A stretch of 64,000 nucleotides of DNA from Deltaproteobacteria bacterium (lineage in GTDB: Bacteria; Myxococcota_A; Polyangia; Polyangiales; Ga0077539): assembly GCA_030694465.1 (NCBI GenBank), contig JAUXYJ010000006.1, positions 1 through 64,000 on the forward strand. The letters run 5' to 3'. The translations under genes and the position numbers were made by a program. Positions 20,030-29,346 of this stretch are shown here, piece by piece. The notes below the pieces were generated by a model. That model worked only from the letters and a program-made list of their open reading frames with translations. It was not told the DNA's origin and made no database searches. The stretch's first letter is position 1; the number at the start of each line of letters is the position of its first letter.

Positions 20030-21121
20030 ATGGTCGAGCTCCAAAGCCCTGGTTGCACAGCTACGCGAGGCAACACGCGTCGCACATCTCTCCATGACAA
20101 AAGTGCAGTAAAATTACTCGCCGTTGTGCTTCCGATCGCCTCGGCAGCGCTCGCTGTTGCGCCCTCGGTGAGCGCTCAGACCGCGCCGCGCACAGGGGGC
20201 TCGGGCTCTCAAGTGCGACCGCTCGACGAAGAGCTCACTACGCCCCGCGCTGCGGCCCTCGGTGGCCGCGCTGAAGCTGGCGGAGCGAGCACGACCGCGC
20301 TCTTTGCCAACCCCGCAGGGGCCGCCTCGATGCGCACCTACCACGTGGACTCGTACGGGCTCTATGACCCGACCACGGGCAGATTTGGCGTGGGTACGGG
20401 CGTGATGGACAGCACGCGCGCGATGGTCTCGGGTGGGCTGGCGTACTCGTTTCACTCGATTAATACCGCAGCGGTGCAGCGGTCGTCGCACGACGTGCGC
20501 TTGGTCGCAGCGCTCAACATGGGGCAAAAAGCTGCCCTCGGAGCGCGTCTTCGGTATCTCAACATTTCGGGGACACCCTTTGCGGCGCAGAGCGCGCCCG
20601 AGAGCCAGGGGCTGCAGAGCAACGCGTGGGGAGGCGTCACGCTGGACCTCGGGCTGCATGTGCATCCCATCCGCGAGTTTGCTTTTTCGATCACGGGGCT
20701 CAACCTCAACAACGTAGACACGGTCGCGGCGCCCATCTCGATGGGTGGCGGCGTGATGGTCTCACCCATCCGTGAGCTCACGTTTGTCGCGGATGTTTTG
20801 ATGGATTTTCGCTCAACTAACGCGATCCGTGGGCGCTACTCGGGCGGCGCAGAGCTCTTTATCGCCAGCCGTTATGCGATCCGCGCGGGCTACCTGTTTG
20901 ACGACACGCGCGGTGGCTCTCAAGCGGTGACCTTTGGCGCGGGCTATTTGGACACCTCGTTTGGCGTCGAGCTGTCACTTCGTCAGGCGATCATCCCGGA
21001 TATGCAGAGCACATTGATGCTGAGCGTACGGTATTTTTACCAAGCTGCTGCGACCCAAGCCGCACAGCAAGCACAGGCCGCGCAGACCGAAAGCTCTGGC
21101 GAGAACACCAGCGCGCGCTAG
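20030..21121 (+). CDS. Outer-membrane beta-barrel protein (PorV/FadL-like)
   Basis: The ATG at 20030 follows GGTGAGG at suitable spacing. A 26-residue leader precedes a signal sequence (KLLAVVLPIASAALAV) with cleavage near SVSA. The mature chain has alternating amphipathic strands rich in Gly, Tyr and Phe, and NPAGAASM near the N-terminus, a motif common in PorV/PorQ- and FadL-like outer-membrane proteins (usually NPAG or NPA). It includes YLNISGTPF and a strand-rich C-terminus with a Gln/Ala-rich tail. Transport function is not established. It is divergent from dnaA. Confidence 0.7.
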   Translation: MVELQSPGCTATRGNTRRTSLHDKSAVKLLAVVLPIASAALAVAPSVSAQTAPRTGGSGSQVRPLDEELTTPRAAALGGRAEAGGASTTALFANPAGAASMRTYHVDSYGLYDPTTGRFGVGTGVMDSTRAMVSGGLAYSFHSINTAAVQRSSHDVRLVAALNMGQKAALGARLRYLNISGTPFAAQSAPESQGLQSNAWGGVTLDLGLHVHPIREFAFSITGLNLNNVDTVAAPISMGGGVMVSPIRELTFVADVLMDFRSTNAIRGRYSGGAELFIASRYAIRAGYLFDDTRGGSQAVTFGAGYLDTSFGVELSLRQAIIPDMQSTLMLSVRYFYQAAATQAAQQAQAAQTESSGENTSAR

Positions 21122-21201
21122 GTGCGCATTGTTTGTGTGCTCAAGAGATCTCGCTGTAGTTCTGGCGAAACCCGTTACACTCCGCGCTGTCTGTCCGCGA
21201 T

Positions 21202-21849
21202 GTGCGCCATGAGTTCGAACGCTTCGAGTTGGAAGAAGCCGCGGTGAGCCAGCTCTCACTCGAAGAAGAAGCAGTGCTCGTTGAGCGCCTCAAGCGCCGT
21301 GACGAGGCTGCGTTTAGCCAGTTCGTGATCGCGCACCAACAGCGGATCTACGCGTTGCTCGGGCGCATGCTCAACAACCGCGAAGAGGCCAAAGACGTCG
21401 CACAGGATGTCTTTCTCACGGTGTTTAAGAACATCGATTCGTTTCGTGGGGACTCGAGGCTCTCAACTTGGCTCTATCGCGTCGCGATTAATCACTGCAA
21501 AAATCGCATCAAGTATCTCGATCGACGCGGCAGCAAGAAACACGATGTGCTCGATGACACGCGCGAGGGCGACGTGTCCGATGGCAGCGTGCTCGGTGGG
21601 CGCATGGAGCGTCCGGATGAGCAAGCGCAGGGCAACGAGCTCGAGGTCGCGGTCCGTCGCGCGCTCGCGTCGCTTGACGAAGACCACCGAGAGCTCATTG
21701 TGCTGCGAGACCTCGAGGGGCTCGCGTACGAAGAGATTGTCACGATCACTGGGCTGCCTGATGGCACAGTGAAGAGTCGATTGCATCGCGCGCGCGCTGC
21801 GCTACGCGAAGCCATTGAGCGAGGCGTAGGATGGAAGATCCAGACGTAA
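21202..21849 (+). CDS. ECF-type RNA polymerase sigma factor
   Basis: The 215-residue protein is a group 4 sigma factor with only regions 2 and 4. Region 2 contains EEAKDVAQDVFLTVFKNI and STWLYRVAINHCKNRI. Region 4 contains RELIVLRDLEGLAYEEI followed by LPDGTVKSRLHRARAALR. A GTG at 21244 is an alternative start and would remove 14 residues. The following gene overlaps it by 19 bp and encodes a single-pass protein with anti-sigma character, so the two form a sigma/anti-sigma pair responding to an envelope or other signal not evident here. Confidence 0.9.
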   Translation: MRHEFERFELEEAAVSQLSLEEEAVLVERLKRRDEAAFSQFVIAHQQRIYALLGRMLNNREEAKDVAQDVFLTVFKNIDSFRGDSRLSTWLYRVAINHCKNRIKYLDRRGSKKHDVLDDTREGDVSDGSVLGGRMERPDEQAQGNELEVAVRRALASLDEDHRELIVLRDLEGLAYEEIVTITGLPDGTVKSRLHRARAALREAIERGVGWKIQT

Positions 21850-22310
21850 CCCTGAGCGACGACGAAGCGCGTGAGCTCTTCAGCGCTTTTCACGAGGGCG
21901 AGCTCTCGTCGGCCGAGGCACGCGCGATGCGTGAAAAGCTCGCGCAAGACAGCGCGCTCTCGGCCGAGTTTGATGCGTTTAAGCGCATGATGGCGGGCCT
22001 GGCGGGCCTGGCGGTGCGCGACAGCGTGGTGCCCGAAGCCGTGGTCCCTGCAGAGACGCCATCCCAGGATTTTCGCGAAGAGATCAATTTGCTCCCAGCG
22101 CTGCAACAGACCCTGCACGAGCGCTCGGGGGGCAAATACTATGCGACCAAGGCCTCGCGTCTTGTGGGTACACGGCCGCTTGAGCTCGTCGCTGCGTTGC
22201 TCTTGGCTGTGTTGCTCGCGGGCTTTTTTGCAGCGCGATACGTCTCTGGCCTGCGTGTTGTAGACCCCCCCAGCGCGCCCATGTCACAGGGCGCCAGCGG
22301 TCAGCGCTAA
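21831..22310 (+). CDS. Probable anti-sigma factor, single-pass membrane protein
   Basis: The 159-residue protein starts inside the sigma-factor gene (19-bp overlap), which implies translational coupling. Its cytoplasmic N-terminus has the helical anti-sigma pattern LFSAFHEGELSSAEA followed by MREKLAQDSALSAEF, but no Cys residues and no zinc-binding HxxxCxxC. One transmembrane helix (about 117-135, LELVAALLLAVLLAGFF) and a short exterior tail follow. The role is to hold the ECF sigma at the membrane until a signal arrives. This is inferred from position and layout. Its stop overlaps the convergent LeuA-like gene by 4 bp. Confidence 0.75.
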   Translation: MEDPDVTLSDDEARELFSAFHEGELSSAEARAMREKLAQDSALSAEFDAFKRMMAGLAGLAVRDSVVPEAVVPAETPSQDFREEINLLPALQQTLHERSGGKYYATKASRLVGTRPLELVAALLLAVLLAGFFAARYVSGLRVVDPPSAPMSQGASGQR

Positions 22311-23548
22311 GCGTGAACGAGCGCGAGCACTTCGTCTTCGCGCAGCACGTGATCACTCCCTTTGGCGCACGCGATGATCTTCTGGACCAGGTCCGTGTTG
22401 GCCTCGATCCCGCGTGAGCGCAGCCAGTAGCTCACGTTGGAGATCCCGGACATGGGGCCGATCTCGATCTCTTGTTTGCGGCCAAACATCCCCGCAGGGA
22501 CGCCCGAGTAGATCCGGTCGGCGAGCCACTGATCGCCCTTGGCTTCTGCTTTGATAATCGCTGCGGCGTGCACGCCCGTGCTGGTGCGAAAGGCGTCTGA
22601 GCCCACGAGCGGATAGTTAATCGGGATCGCAAAATCGGTCGCGCGGGAGATGGTCTGGCAATACTCCAAGAGCTTCGAGAGGTCTTGCTCACCGAGCGAC
22701 CCTGCGAGCTTAAGATTGAGCAACAAGAGCTCCATCGCGGTGTTGCCTACGCGCTCTCCGATGCCGAGCCCCGTGCCGTGCACGCGGTCAGCGCCGTACT
22801 CGACTGCGAAGAGGGCGTTGACCAACCCGAGGCCGCGGTCGTTGTGTCCGTGCCAGTCGAGTTTGACATCATGCACGCCCATGCCCGCGAGCACAGAGCG
22901 TGTAAATTGCAGCAGATTCTTCACGCCATCGGGGGTCGCGTGGCCCACGGTGTCACAGAGACAGAGTCGCTTTGCGCCGTGGTCTACTGCGTTCTTAAAG
23001 AGCGCTGAGAGCACCTCGGGGCGTGAGCGGATGGTGTCTTCGGTGACGTAGCAGACCTCGAGGCCGTTCTTGACGCCTGCGTCGATGGCGCCGGCTGAGC
23101 GCTGCAAGAGCAATTTGAGGTCCCAGTCTTCGGCCAACACGCGGATGGGGGAGCTGCCGATAAACGTGTAGACCTCGATGGGGAGGCCTGCTTTCTGGCT
23201 GATCTCGACCATGGGCAGGATGTCCGCTGGGACCGTGCGACCGGCACATGCGATGCGAAGCGAGAGCTTCTGATCGACGACCTCGCGGCACATGCGGAGG
23301 ACGTCGTCGTAGGCGCGCTTGCTCGACCCGGGGAGACCGATGTCCGCAGCGTGAATTCCCAGGTCGTTCATCAAGTGCAGGATGCGGAGCTTGTCCTCGA
23401 TGGAGGGGTCGCGCACCGAGGGGTTTTGGATCCCGTCGCGGAGTGTCTCGTCAAAGAACTCGACGGTGCCAAAGGGGGCATACCGTCGTTCGACGTTGTT
23501 CCAGTCAAAGATGAGGTCGTCCTGCGAGGGCGTGGGGGTTGTCGCCAT
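22307..23548 (-). CDS. LeuA-like DRE-TIM metallolyase (isopropylmalate/homocitrate synthase family)
   Basis: The 413-residue protein belongs to the HMGL-like, acyl-CoA-condensing DRE-TIM barrel group. The catalytic DETLRDG is at residues 33-39, followed by GLPGSS, a metal-site HGHNDRGLG and GLGIGERVGNTAMELLL. A C-terminal SGISNVSYWL region links it to the accessory part. The usual substrates are acetyl-CoA and a 2-oxoacid, as in leucine or lysine-type pathways. Which one cannot be told. The C-terminal LeuA regulatory domain appears to be absent, so it is shorter than classical LeuA. Start ATG at 23548 is preferred over the upstream in-frame codon. Confidence 0.8.
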   Translation of the reverse strand: MATTPTPSQDDLIFDWNNVERRYAPFGTVEFFDETLRDGIQNPSVRDPSIEDKLRILHLMNDLGIHAADIGLPGSSKRAYDDVLRMCREVVDQKLSLRIACAGRTVPADILPMVEISQKAGLPIEVYTFIGSSPIRVLAEDWDLKLLLQRSAGAIDAGVKNGLEVCYVTEDTIRSRPEVLSALFKNAVDHGAKRLCLCDTVGHATPDGVKNLLQFTRSVLAGMGVHDVKLDWHGHNDRGLGLVNALFAVEYGADRVHGTGLGIGERVGNTAMELLLLNLKLAGSLGEQDLSKLLEYCQTISRATDFAIPINYPLVGSDAFRTSTGVHAAAIIKAEAKGDQWLADRIYSGVPAGMFGRKQEIEIGPMSGISNVSYWLRSRGIEANTDLVQKIIACAKGSDHVLREDEVLALVHA

Positions 23549-23584
23549 GCAGAGAACATAGCGCGCTTCGCAGCCCAACGTGCA

Positions 23585-24283
23585 TCAGTCCCTGCGTGCG
23601 TCGTCGATCGAAGCGTCTCGCCCCATGACGTCACTCGGCGTGTTGGCAAACCGTTGCGTTGGACACATCCCGTTGACCAACGGTGTGAGCCCCGCGTCAG
23701 GGATCCCAGTGCGCGGAATCTCAAGCAAATCACCAGACGAAATCGAATTCGAAACGCACGTTCCCTCATCCCCGCAGGTCTGCCCAAGGCTCTGACACGA
23801 CTCACTCTTGGTGCAAGACATCAAGCGATTGGGGCAGGGGTGCGCCATGGACACGGTTGACTGCAACGCGCACACAGCGGCCAAGCGCAGACGCAACAGA
23901 CGCACTTGTTGCGTGGGCGGCGTCACGCGCACAACACGCTGCAATCGGCCATCAAGACTCGCTGCGACGATGGTGAGCTCACGGCCTTCGCTTGGTGCAA
24001 AAATATTGATCCCGAAGGTCGCCGGGAGACAGACCACCGCGTTGGATGCGGTGCCTGCTCCGCGCATCACGAGGAGCTCACACGTGGAGTCACCACCGCC
24101 GGGCGTACCATCCCAATTGTGCGAACAGTGGACGTTGATCTGCGAGAGACCTTCCATGGGAATATCTGTCGCGAGCTCGACCACCAGGTGCGTGAGCGGG
24201 GACCTGCAGCTCATCGGACCGAGCACTGTAGCGAGGGCCACCGACACGAGCGATCGTCGCGTGCGTTGAGAGAGAGACCACAT
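23585..24283 (-). CDS. Hypothetical lipoprotein
   Basis: From the ATG at 24283 the protein (232 residues) begins MWSLSQRTRRSLVSVALATV, with a hydrophobic segment ending LGPMSC, a weak lipobox. Six or more Cys residues in the C-terminal half (CPNRLMSCTKSESCQSLG, then QTCGDEGTCV) suggest a small disulphide-rich segment like those of other myxobacterial surface lipoproteins. The frame is open upstream to 24325, which would overlap the TPR gene. Function is unknown. It lies in a run with the TPR protein and a Ser/Thr kinase. Confidence 0.7.
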   Translation of the reverse strand: MWSLSQRTRRSLVSVALATVLGPMSCRSPLTHLVVELATDIPMEGLSQINVHCSHNWDGTPGGGDSTCELLVMRGAGTASNAVVCLPATFGINIFAPSEGRELTIVAASLDGRLQRVVRVTPPTQQVRLLRLRLAAVCALQSTVSMAHPCPNRLMSCTKSESCQSLGQTCGDEGTCVSNSISSGDLLEIPRTGIPDAGLTPLVNGMCPTQRFANTPSDVMGRDASIDDARRD

Positions 24284-24306
24284 GGCGCGCGAGGACTCCT
24301 GAGGTT

Positions 24307-25146
24307 TTACTGGGGCGAAATGCACTGCTCAAGGGTCCCGCAGTAGGCCATCTCTTCACCTGACAATTGCCAAATCAAGATGCCCGTCACGACGCCTGCT
24401 GCGACGACACCTGCGATGATTCCGACCACGGCGCCGACAGGCACACCGCCGCCGCGCTCGAGCCGCACGTTGAGCGTGCGAGTCTCGGACGGGGACAAGC
24501 TGATGGTCTGGGCGTTGCGGGTGTGTCCCTGCGCGGTGACCTCGATCACGTGGTTGCCGGGATCCACGGTGAGATCCGTCGTGGACTCGACGGGCTCGTT
24601 GTCCATGGTGATCCGCGCGCCGTCGACCGAGGGGACGATGGTCAAGTGTGCGAGGCGACCACGCATTTCATCAAGGGCACTCGAGACCTGTGCGCGCTCG
24701 GCGGCCGAGGGTTCGCCCTCGCGCACGAAGCGCTCAAGCTCGTCGATCGCGCGGGTGTAGCGACCCAATGCGCGATGCGCGAGACCCAGATTGAACAGCG
24801 TATTGACACGCGGAAACAGCTGGTAGCTCTCTTCGAACGCTTGCGCGGCCTGCGTCCACTGCAGCCCGTTCGCGAGGCGCACGCCATCTTCGAAGCGCAT
24901 GCGTGCGCGGTTGGCGTTGTCACTCGATTGCGCAAGGACTGCGCTTACGCGGCGTGGGCGCGCTGCGCGTTGGGGCGACTGTGTGGTGAGCGCGAAGAGC
25001 CTCTGAGGCCTCGCGTGTTCGCCTAGGGCAAGCGCCGAAGACTGATAGTTCACAGCGAAAAGCGACTCGTTGTGTGTCTGAGCCGCCGCCGTGGACGTAC
25101 CCAGAGAAACTGTCACTGCCATTACAAGAGCGTGTGATCTGCGCAT
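24307..25146 (-). CDS. TPR protein with PEGA-like domain and C-terminal membrane helix
   Basis: The ATG at 25146 starts a signal-like segment (MRRSHALVMAVTVSLG) ending near TAAAQ. Residues about 75-150 form TPR-like helices (MRFEDGVRLANGLQW, FPRVNTLFNLGLAHRALGRY). A PEGA-like beta domain follows (SVDGARITMDNEP, DLTVDPGNHVIEVTAQGH). The end carries one hydrophobic helix (VGAVVGIIAGVVAAGVVTG) and a short Cys-containing tail. This layout is common next to myxobacterial Ser/Thr kinases. Partner unknown. The kinase gene stops 69 bp upstream. Confidence 0.75.
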   Translation of the reverse strand: MRRSHALVMAVTVSLGTSTAAAQTHNESLFAVNYQSSALALGEHARPQRLFALTTQSPQRAARPRRVSAVLAQSSDNANRARMRFEDGVRLANGLQWTQAAQAFEESYQLFPRVNTLFNLGLAHRALGRYTRAIDELERFVREGEPSAAERAQVSSALDEMRGRLAHLTIVPSVDGARITMDNEPVESTTDLTVDPGNHVIEVTAQGHTRNAQTISLSPSETRTLNVRLERGGGVPVGAVVGIIAGVVAAGVVTGILIWQLSGEEMAYCGTLEQCISPQ

Positions 25147-25214
25147 GAAGTGCGAAGGCCTCCGAACGCACAGCCTATCAACTGCGTGTCCGCTTTTAGG
25201 GGAAATCATCGAGA

Positions 25215-26975
25215 CTACCAAGTGCGAAGCTGGTTCAGCCCACCGTTGCCCGTGCCTGCAGGAGGCGTTGGCGCTGTGACCGTTGGGGTGGTTGGCGTCG
25301 CGCGAGGGGGCTCTGGGGTGGTGGAAGGGGTGCGTTCTACCGTGGGCTGTGTCGTCGGCCGCTGGGTCGGCCGGGGTTCTGGCGCTGGCTGTACGGTTGC
25401 GGGATTTGCAGTGGGCAACAGCATGCGATTGCGGGTCTCTTCGAGAGAAATCCCTGTTGGATTGCCCGCGACCTGCGTGTTGCCTCTGCGCTGCGACGTG
25501 GTGCGTGTCGTGCCGCGCGTCGACCCTTGCGATCCCGAAGAGGGCTCAACTCCAGAGAGGGCCTGGACGGTCGCGGGCACAGCCACTGGGGGTTGTGCGG
25601 CAGGGACCGTCGTTGGTGTGGGCGTGGGCTGCGTCGCGGTGTTTTGCGCGGCGAGTGTTGAGCCCGACGTGCCTGAGACCTGAGGTGTGCTAGTCGACGA
25701 GCTACCCGAGCCTCGGCTCACCACGACACCAAGCACACCGAGCGAACAGAGTGCAAAAATGCCTGCTGCGATGCCCAGCGCGAGACCCCGTGAGCTCTTC
25801 TTGGGAGGTGACTGATCGCTCGCAGTCTGCGAGAAAATCCGCGCGTGATCGTCGGGCTGAAGCTGATAATCGACGCTCATCGACGAGGGGCGTGGGTCCA
25901 GAGAGAGCACGCCCGAGTGCTGGCTGCTCCCGTCAAAACTGCCACTCGCGGGCCCCGACTGGGTGCGCTGAAGCTGCAGGTCTTCGCCCGCAAAGAGCCG
26001 GTCCAAATCCGCGCTTCGCTCGGGGAGCATCTGGCGAAAATACGTGGCCAGGGTCTGGTCGTTCGCGCGGTAGCCCTCTTCGCGGTAGACGGCCCACAAG
26101 AAGTCCGCAAACTCAGCGCACGACCCGATCCGATCGTCGCGGTTCTTTGCAAAGACACCGCCCAAAAACGTATCGATGGCCACTGGGACTTCGGGCCGGA
26201 CCGAGCGCACCGAGGGCGTGGGGTCTTCGGTCACCATGCGCAGGATCTCGAGCTCGCTCTCGCTCTTGTACAAGCGTTTGCTGGCGAGACATTCCCACAG
26301 CATGACGCCGAGAGACCACACGTCGCTGCGTCGATCGAGGTTACGAACGCCACGCGCTTGCTCGGGGGACATGTAACCAAACTTGCCCTTGAGCGTGTTG
26401 GTCACGGTCGCTTGTTGGAGTCTTTCGCGGGCTTTTGCCACGCCAAAGTCAATCAGCTTGACCACTCCATCGCGGCTCACGAGCACATTCGAAGGGGTCA
26501 CGTCGCGGTGGACCAAATGGCGAAGCTCGCCACGCTCGTTGCGCAGCTCGTGGGCCGCATGCAGGGCCTCGGCGGTGCGCGCGATCATGTAGATCACCAC
26601 GTCGAGGGGGATGTGTTGTCCGTGCGCGCGTGCGGCCTTGAGGAGCGTCAGGATGGACTCCCCTGCGACAAACTCGAGCGCGATGTAGCGGCCCTCTTTG
26701 TCTGTGCCCCAGTCCAGAATATCCACCACGTTGGGGTGTTGGAGCCCCGCGGTGATAAACGCCTCGTCAAAGAAGCTCGCTGAAAACTGTGGGTTGCGCT
26801 CCAGGTGCGGGTGCATGCGCTTGATCGCGACCAGCTGCCCTGTGTGAGGTCCGCGGATGGTCCGCGCGAGAAACACGCTCCCCATGCCGCCGGCGGCGAG
26901 CTCTTGGATGGTCTGATACTCGCCTTGCGACGGACCGGTTGGAGCAGATGCTTGTGCGATTTCGGCCACCATCAT
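25215..26975 (-). CDS. Hanks-type Ser/Thr protein kinase with C-terminal membrane helix
   Basis: The start at 26975 (ATG ATG, with CGAGGG just upstream) gives 586 residues. The kinase domain spans about 20-285: Gly-rich loop LAAGGMGSVFLA, catalytic Lys in VAIKRM, HRDVTPSN catalytic loop, DFGVAK metal-binding loop and MSPEQARG. A Ser/Gln-rich linker follows, then one hydrophobic helix (about 405-425) and a Thr/Pro-rich extracytoplasmic tail. It should phosphorylate Ser/Thr of unknown targets and may sense an envelope signal. It heads the TPR-lipoprotein run. Confidence 0.9.
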   Translation of the reverse strand: MMVAEIAQASAPTGPSQGEYQTIQELAAGGMGSVFLARTIRGPHTGQLVAIKRMHPHLERNPQFSASFFDEAFITAGLQHPNVVDILDWGTDKEGRYIALEFVAGESILTLLKAARAHGQHIPLDVVIYMIARTAEALHAAHELRNERGELRHLVHRDVTPSNVLVSRDGVVKLIDFGVAKARERLQQATVTNTLKGKFGYMSPEQARGVRNLDRRSDVWSLGVMLWECLASKRLYKSESELEILRMVTEDPTPSVRSVRPEVPVAIDTFLGGVFAKNRDDRIGSCAEFADFLWAVYREEGYRANDQTLATYFRQMLPERSADLDRLFAGEDLQLQRTQSGPASGSFDGSSQHSGVLSLDPRPSSMSVDYQLQPDDHARIFSQTASDQSPPKKSSRGLALGIAAGIFALCSLGVLGVVVSRGSGSSSTSTPQVSGTSGSTLAAQNTATQPTPTPTTVPAAQPPVAVPATVQALSGVEPSSGSQGSTRGTTRTTSQRRGNTQVAGNPTGISLEETRNRMLLPTANPATVQPAPEPRPTQRPTTQPTVERTPSTTPEPPRATPTTPTVTAPTPPAGTGNGGLNQLRTW

Positions 26976-27199
26976 CCCTCGTGCAGGGGTCTGGCAACGA
27001 GCCAAACACAACACTGCAGACCGCTGAGTGTATGAGTCCAAGTGCAAACGAACAAGCAGTCACGTGCGAATTTGGCCTTCGAAGCCACGAATCAGCGCGT
27101 CGGTGTTTGTGATCCGTGAGGGCCGCCAGAGTGCACGGGATCTCTCGGGTCACCAGCGCCACGTTGCGCTGTGCAGAGATCACGAGCGCGAGCGATCTG

Positions 27200-28393
27200 T
27201 CAGTGAATTGCCTCGAGAATCACCGCGATGCCCTGGCCACCACCGATGCACGCCGAGCCCACTCCGTAGCGCGCATTGCGACGACGAAGCTCGTGTACGA
27301 GGTGTGTGGTGATGCGTGCGCCCGACGCGCCCAGTGGGTGACCCAATGCGATCGCGCCGCCGTTGACGTTGGTCTTGGCGCGGTCGAGCCCGAGCTCTTT
27401 TTCGACCGCGAGATACTGCGGTGCGAACGCCTCGTTGACCTCGACGAGGTCCATTTGCTCGAGCGTGAGACCGGCGCGTGAGAGGGCCGCGCGGATCGCG
27501 GGCGCGGGGCCGATGCCCATCAGGTTGGGGTCGACGCCAGCGACGCCCCAGTGGACCAAGCGCGCGAGGGGCTTGAGGTTCTTTCGCTTGGCAAAATCCG
27601 CGGTCGCGAGCACGAGCATCGCGGCGCCATCGCAGATGCCCGAGGCGTTGCCGGCGGTGACAACGCCGTCTTTCTTAAAGACTGGCGCGAGCTTGGCGAG
27701 GGCCTCCATGGTGCTCTGCGGGCGCGGGTGCTCGTCGACTTCGAAGCGCACGGTGCCTTTGCGGCTCTGGATCTCGACTGGGGTGATCTCGGCTTTGAAG
27801 TAGCCCGCTTCGTGTGCCGCGGCCCAACGCGACTGAGACAACAGCGCGTAGCTGTCGCATGCAGCGCGGTCGATCTCGTACTTCACGCTGAGGTTCTCAG
27901 CGGTCATCGCCATGGGCGTGTTGCAGTACGAGTCTGTGAGCGCTTCCCACAGCGAATCTTCGAGCTTGGGTGCGCGGCCGAATGCAAAGCCTTTGCGACC
28001 ACCGCGCAGCACGTGGGGCGCCTGCGACATGTTCTCTGTGCCACCGACGAGCACGCACTCGCCTTCGCCCAACAGCAGCTGCTCTGCGCCGTTGATCACG
28101 GCCTGAAAGCCAGATCCGCACAAGCGACCGACGTTCATCGCGGGGACCTCGATGGGCAGTCCGGACTTCAGCCCGATGTGGCGCGCGTTGTAGATCGCGT
28201 CTGCGCTTGTCTGTTGCACGTTGCCCACGATCACGTGTGCGACGTCTTTCGCAAGGTCTACGCCCGAATCCGCGAGGGCCGCTTTGGCAGCGATCACGCC
28301 GAGATCGTTTGCGCTGAGCGACTCAAGCGCGCCGCTGAGTGTGCCAAAGGCCGTGCGTCGTGCCGCGAGGATTACAATTTCTGGTCGTGCCAT
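27200..28393 (-). CDS. Acetyl-CoA acetyltransferase (thiolase)
   Basis: Thiolases catalyse acetoacetyl-CoA formation or the last step of beta-oxidation. The 397-residue protein has the nucleophile Cys92 in MNVGRLCGSGFQA, His352 in GGAIALGHPLGASG and Cys382 in ACIGGGQG, with the expected length. It lies downstream of a MaoC-type hydratase on the same strand, which fits fatty-acid or polyhydroxyalkanoate metabolism. Biosynthetic versus degradative role cannot be decided here. Confidence 0.93.
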   Translation of the reverse strand: MARPEIVILAARRTAFGTLSGALESLSANDLGVIAAKAALADSGVDLAKDVAHVIVGNVQQTSADAIYNARHIGLKSGLPIEVPAMNVGRLCGSGFQAVINGAEQLLLGEGECVLVGGTENMSQAPHVLRGGRKGFAFGRAPKLEDSLWEALTDSYCNTPMAMTAENLSVKYEIDRAACDSYALLSQSRWAAAHEAGYFKAEITPVEIQSRKGTVRFEVDEHPRPQSTMEALAKLAPVFKKDGVVTAGNASGICDGAAMLVLATADFAKRKNLKPLARLVHWGVAGVDPNLMGIGPAPAIRAALSRAGLTLEQMDLVEVNEAFAPQYLAVEKELGLDRAKTNVNGGAIALGHPLGASGARITTHLVHELRRRNARYGVGSACIGGGQGIAVILEAIH

Positions 28394-28472
28394 GATGGGG
28401 TGTGTCCTTGACTGGTCTAGACAGACGAGTTGAGAAATAGGCTCTACATTTGCTGACGATGTGACTCAGCGA

Positions 28473-29318
28473 TCAGAGCTCAAGCGTGTCGATCGCACAG
28501 TGCGATAGCACGACTTCGTTGCGCTCTTTGACGCTGGTGCGTGCAAAAATCCTGTTGCCTTCGCGCCAGCCCTCGGTGATCAGGGTCTCGCCTGGCCACA
28601 CGGGTTTGCTAAAGCGCCCCTGGATCGCGCGGATGCCATCGCTCTTGCCCCCGAGCGCTTGGCTTACGACTGCGCGAACCATAAACCCGTAGGTCGCGAG
28701 GCCGTGCAAGATCGGGCGGCCTTCAAATCGGCTCACCAGCGGAAACGCTGGGTCTGCGTGCAGCGGATTGAAATCACCCGAGAGCCGATAGAGCAGGGCT
28801 TGCTCGTCGAGGGTGCGCTCTTCGAAGACGAAGTCTGCGTCGCGTGAGGGGGCACCTGGGCGCTCTTCGCTGGGCTTGGTTCCGGTGCTCACGCCGCCGA
28901 TGCCCAAGAAGAGAATGCCCCAGGCGGTCTCGCACACGAGCTCACCAGTAGTTTTGTCAACGGAGCGTGTTTTTACTGTCGTTTGCGTCATGCGCTTGAG
29001 GTCATAGAGCCCCTCGACCACCGCGGTTGTGAGCAGGGTCGCTGCGGGCGCGAAGGGCCGGTGCATGATCACGCGCTGGGTGCCATGGACCACTTGGTCC
29101 ATCGGGCCCTGGATCGCCTCGATGGCCTTCATCACGGGCTCAAAAGCAGGGACCACCGAGAAGGACGGGAGCACGCTGGGCCCTCGGCCTTCGTAGAGAT
29201 AGTCGAGCTCGCTTGTCTTGGCTCCGACGCCAAGCGCGTAGAGCGCGGTGTCTCTCCAGCTGTAGGTAAACTCTGTGGCGGGGCCCTCTCGGCCGACTGC
29301 ATCAAGTGCGAATGTCAT
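28473..29318 (-). CDS. MaoC-family (R)-specific enoyl-CoA hydratase
   Basis: From the ATG at 29318 the protein has 281 residues, the double hot-dog size of peroxisomal type-2 enoyl-CoA hydratases. The C-terminal half carries the hydratase-2 motif YRLSGDFNPLHADP followed by PILHGLATYG, with catalytic Asp and His. The N-terminal half begins TYSWRDTALYALGVG, also typical of the family. It would hydrate trans-2-enoyl-CoA to (R)-3-hydroxyacyl-CoA. The gene is 79 bp upstream of the thiolase and 28 bp after the presenilin-like gene. Confidence 0.87.
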   Translation of the reverse strand: MTFALDAVGREGPATEFTYSWRDTALYALGVGAKTSELDYLYEGRGPSVLPSFSVVPAFEPVMKAIEAIQGPMDQVVHGTQRVIMHRPFAPAATLLTTAVVEGLYDLKRMTQTTVKTRSVDKTTGELVCETAWGILFLGIGGVSTGTKPSEERPGAPSRDADFVFEERTLDEQALLYRLSGDFNPLHADPAFPLVSRFEGRPILHGLATYGFMVRAVVSQALGGKSDGIRAIQGRFSKPVWPGETLITEGWREGNRIFARTSVKERNEVVLSHCAIDTLEL

Positions 29319-29346
29319 GGCAACGACGGGGGTGTTCGCACGCCCT

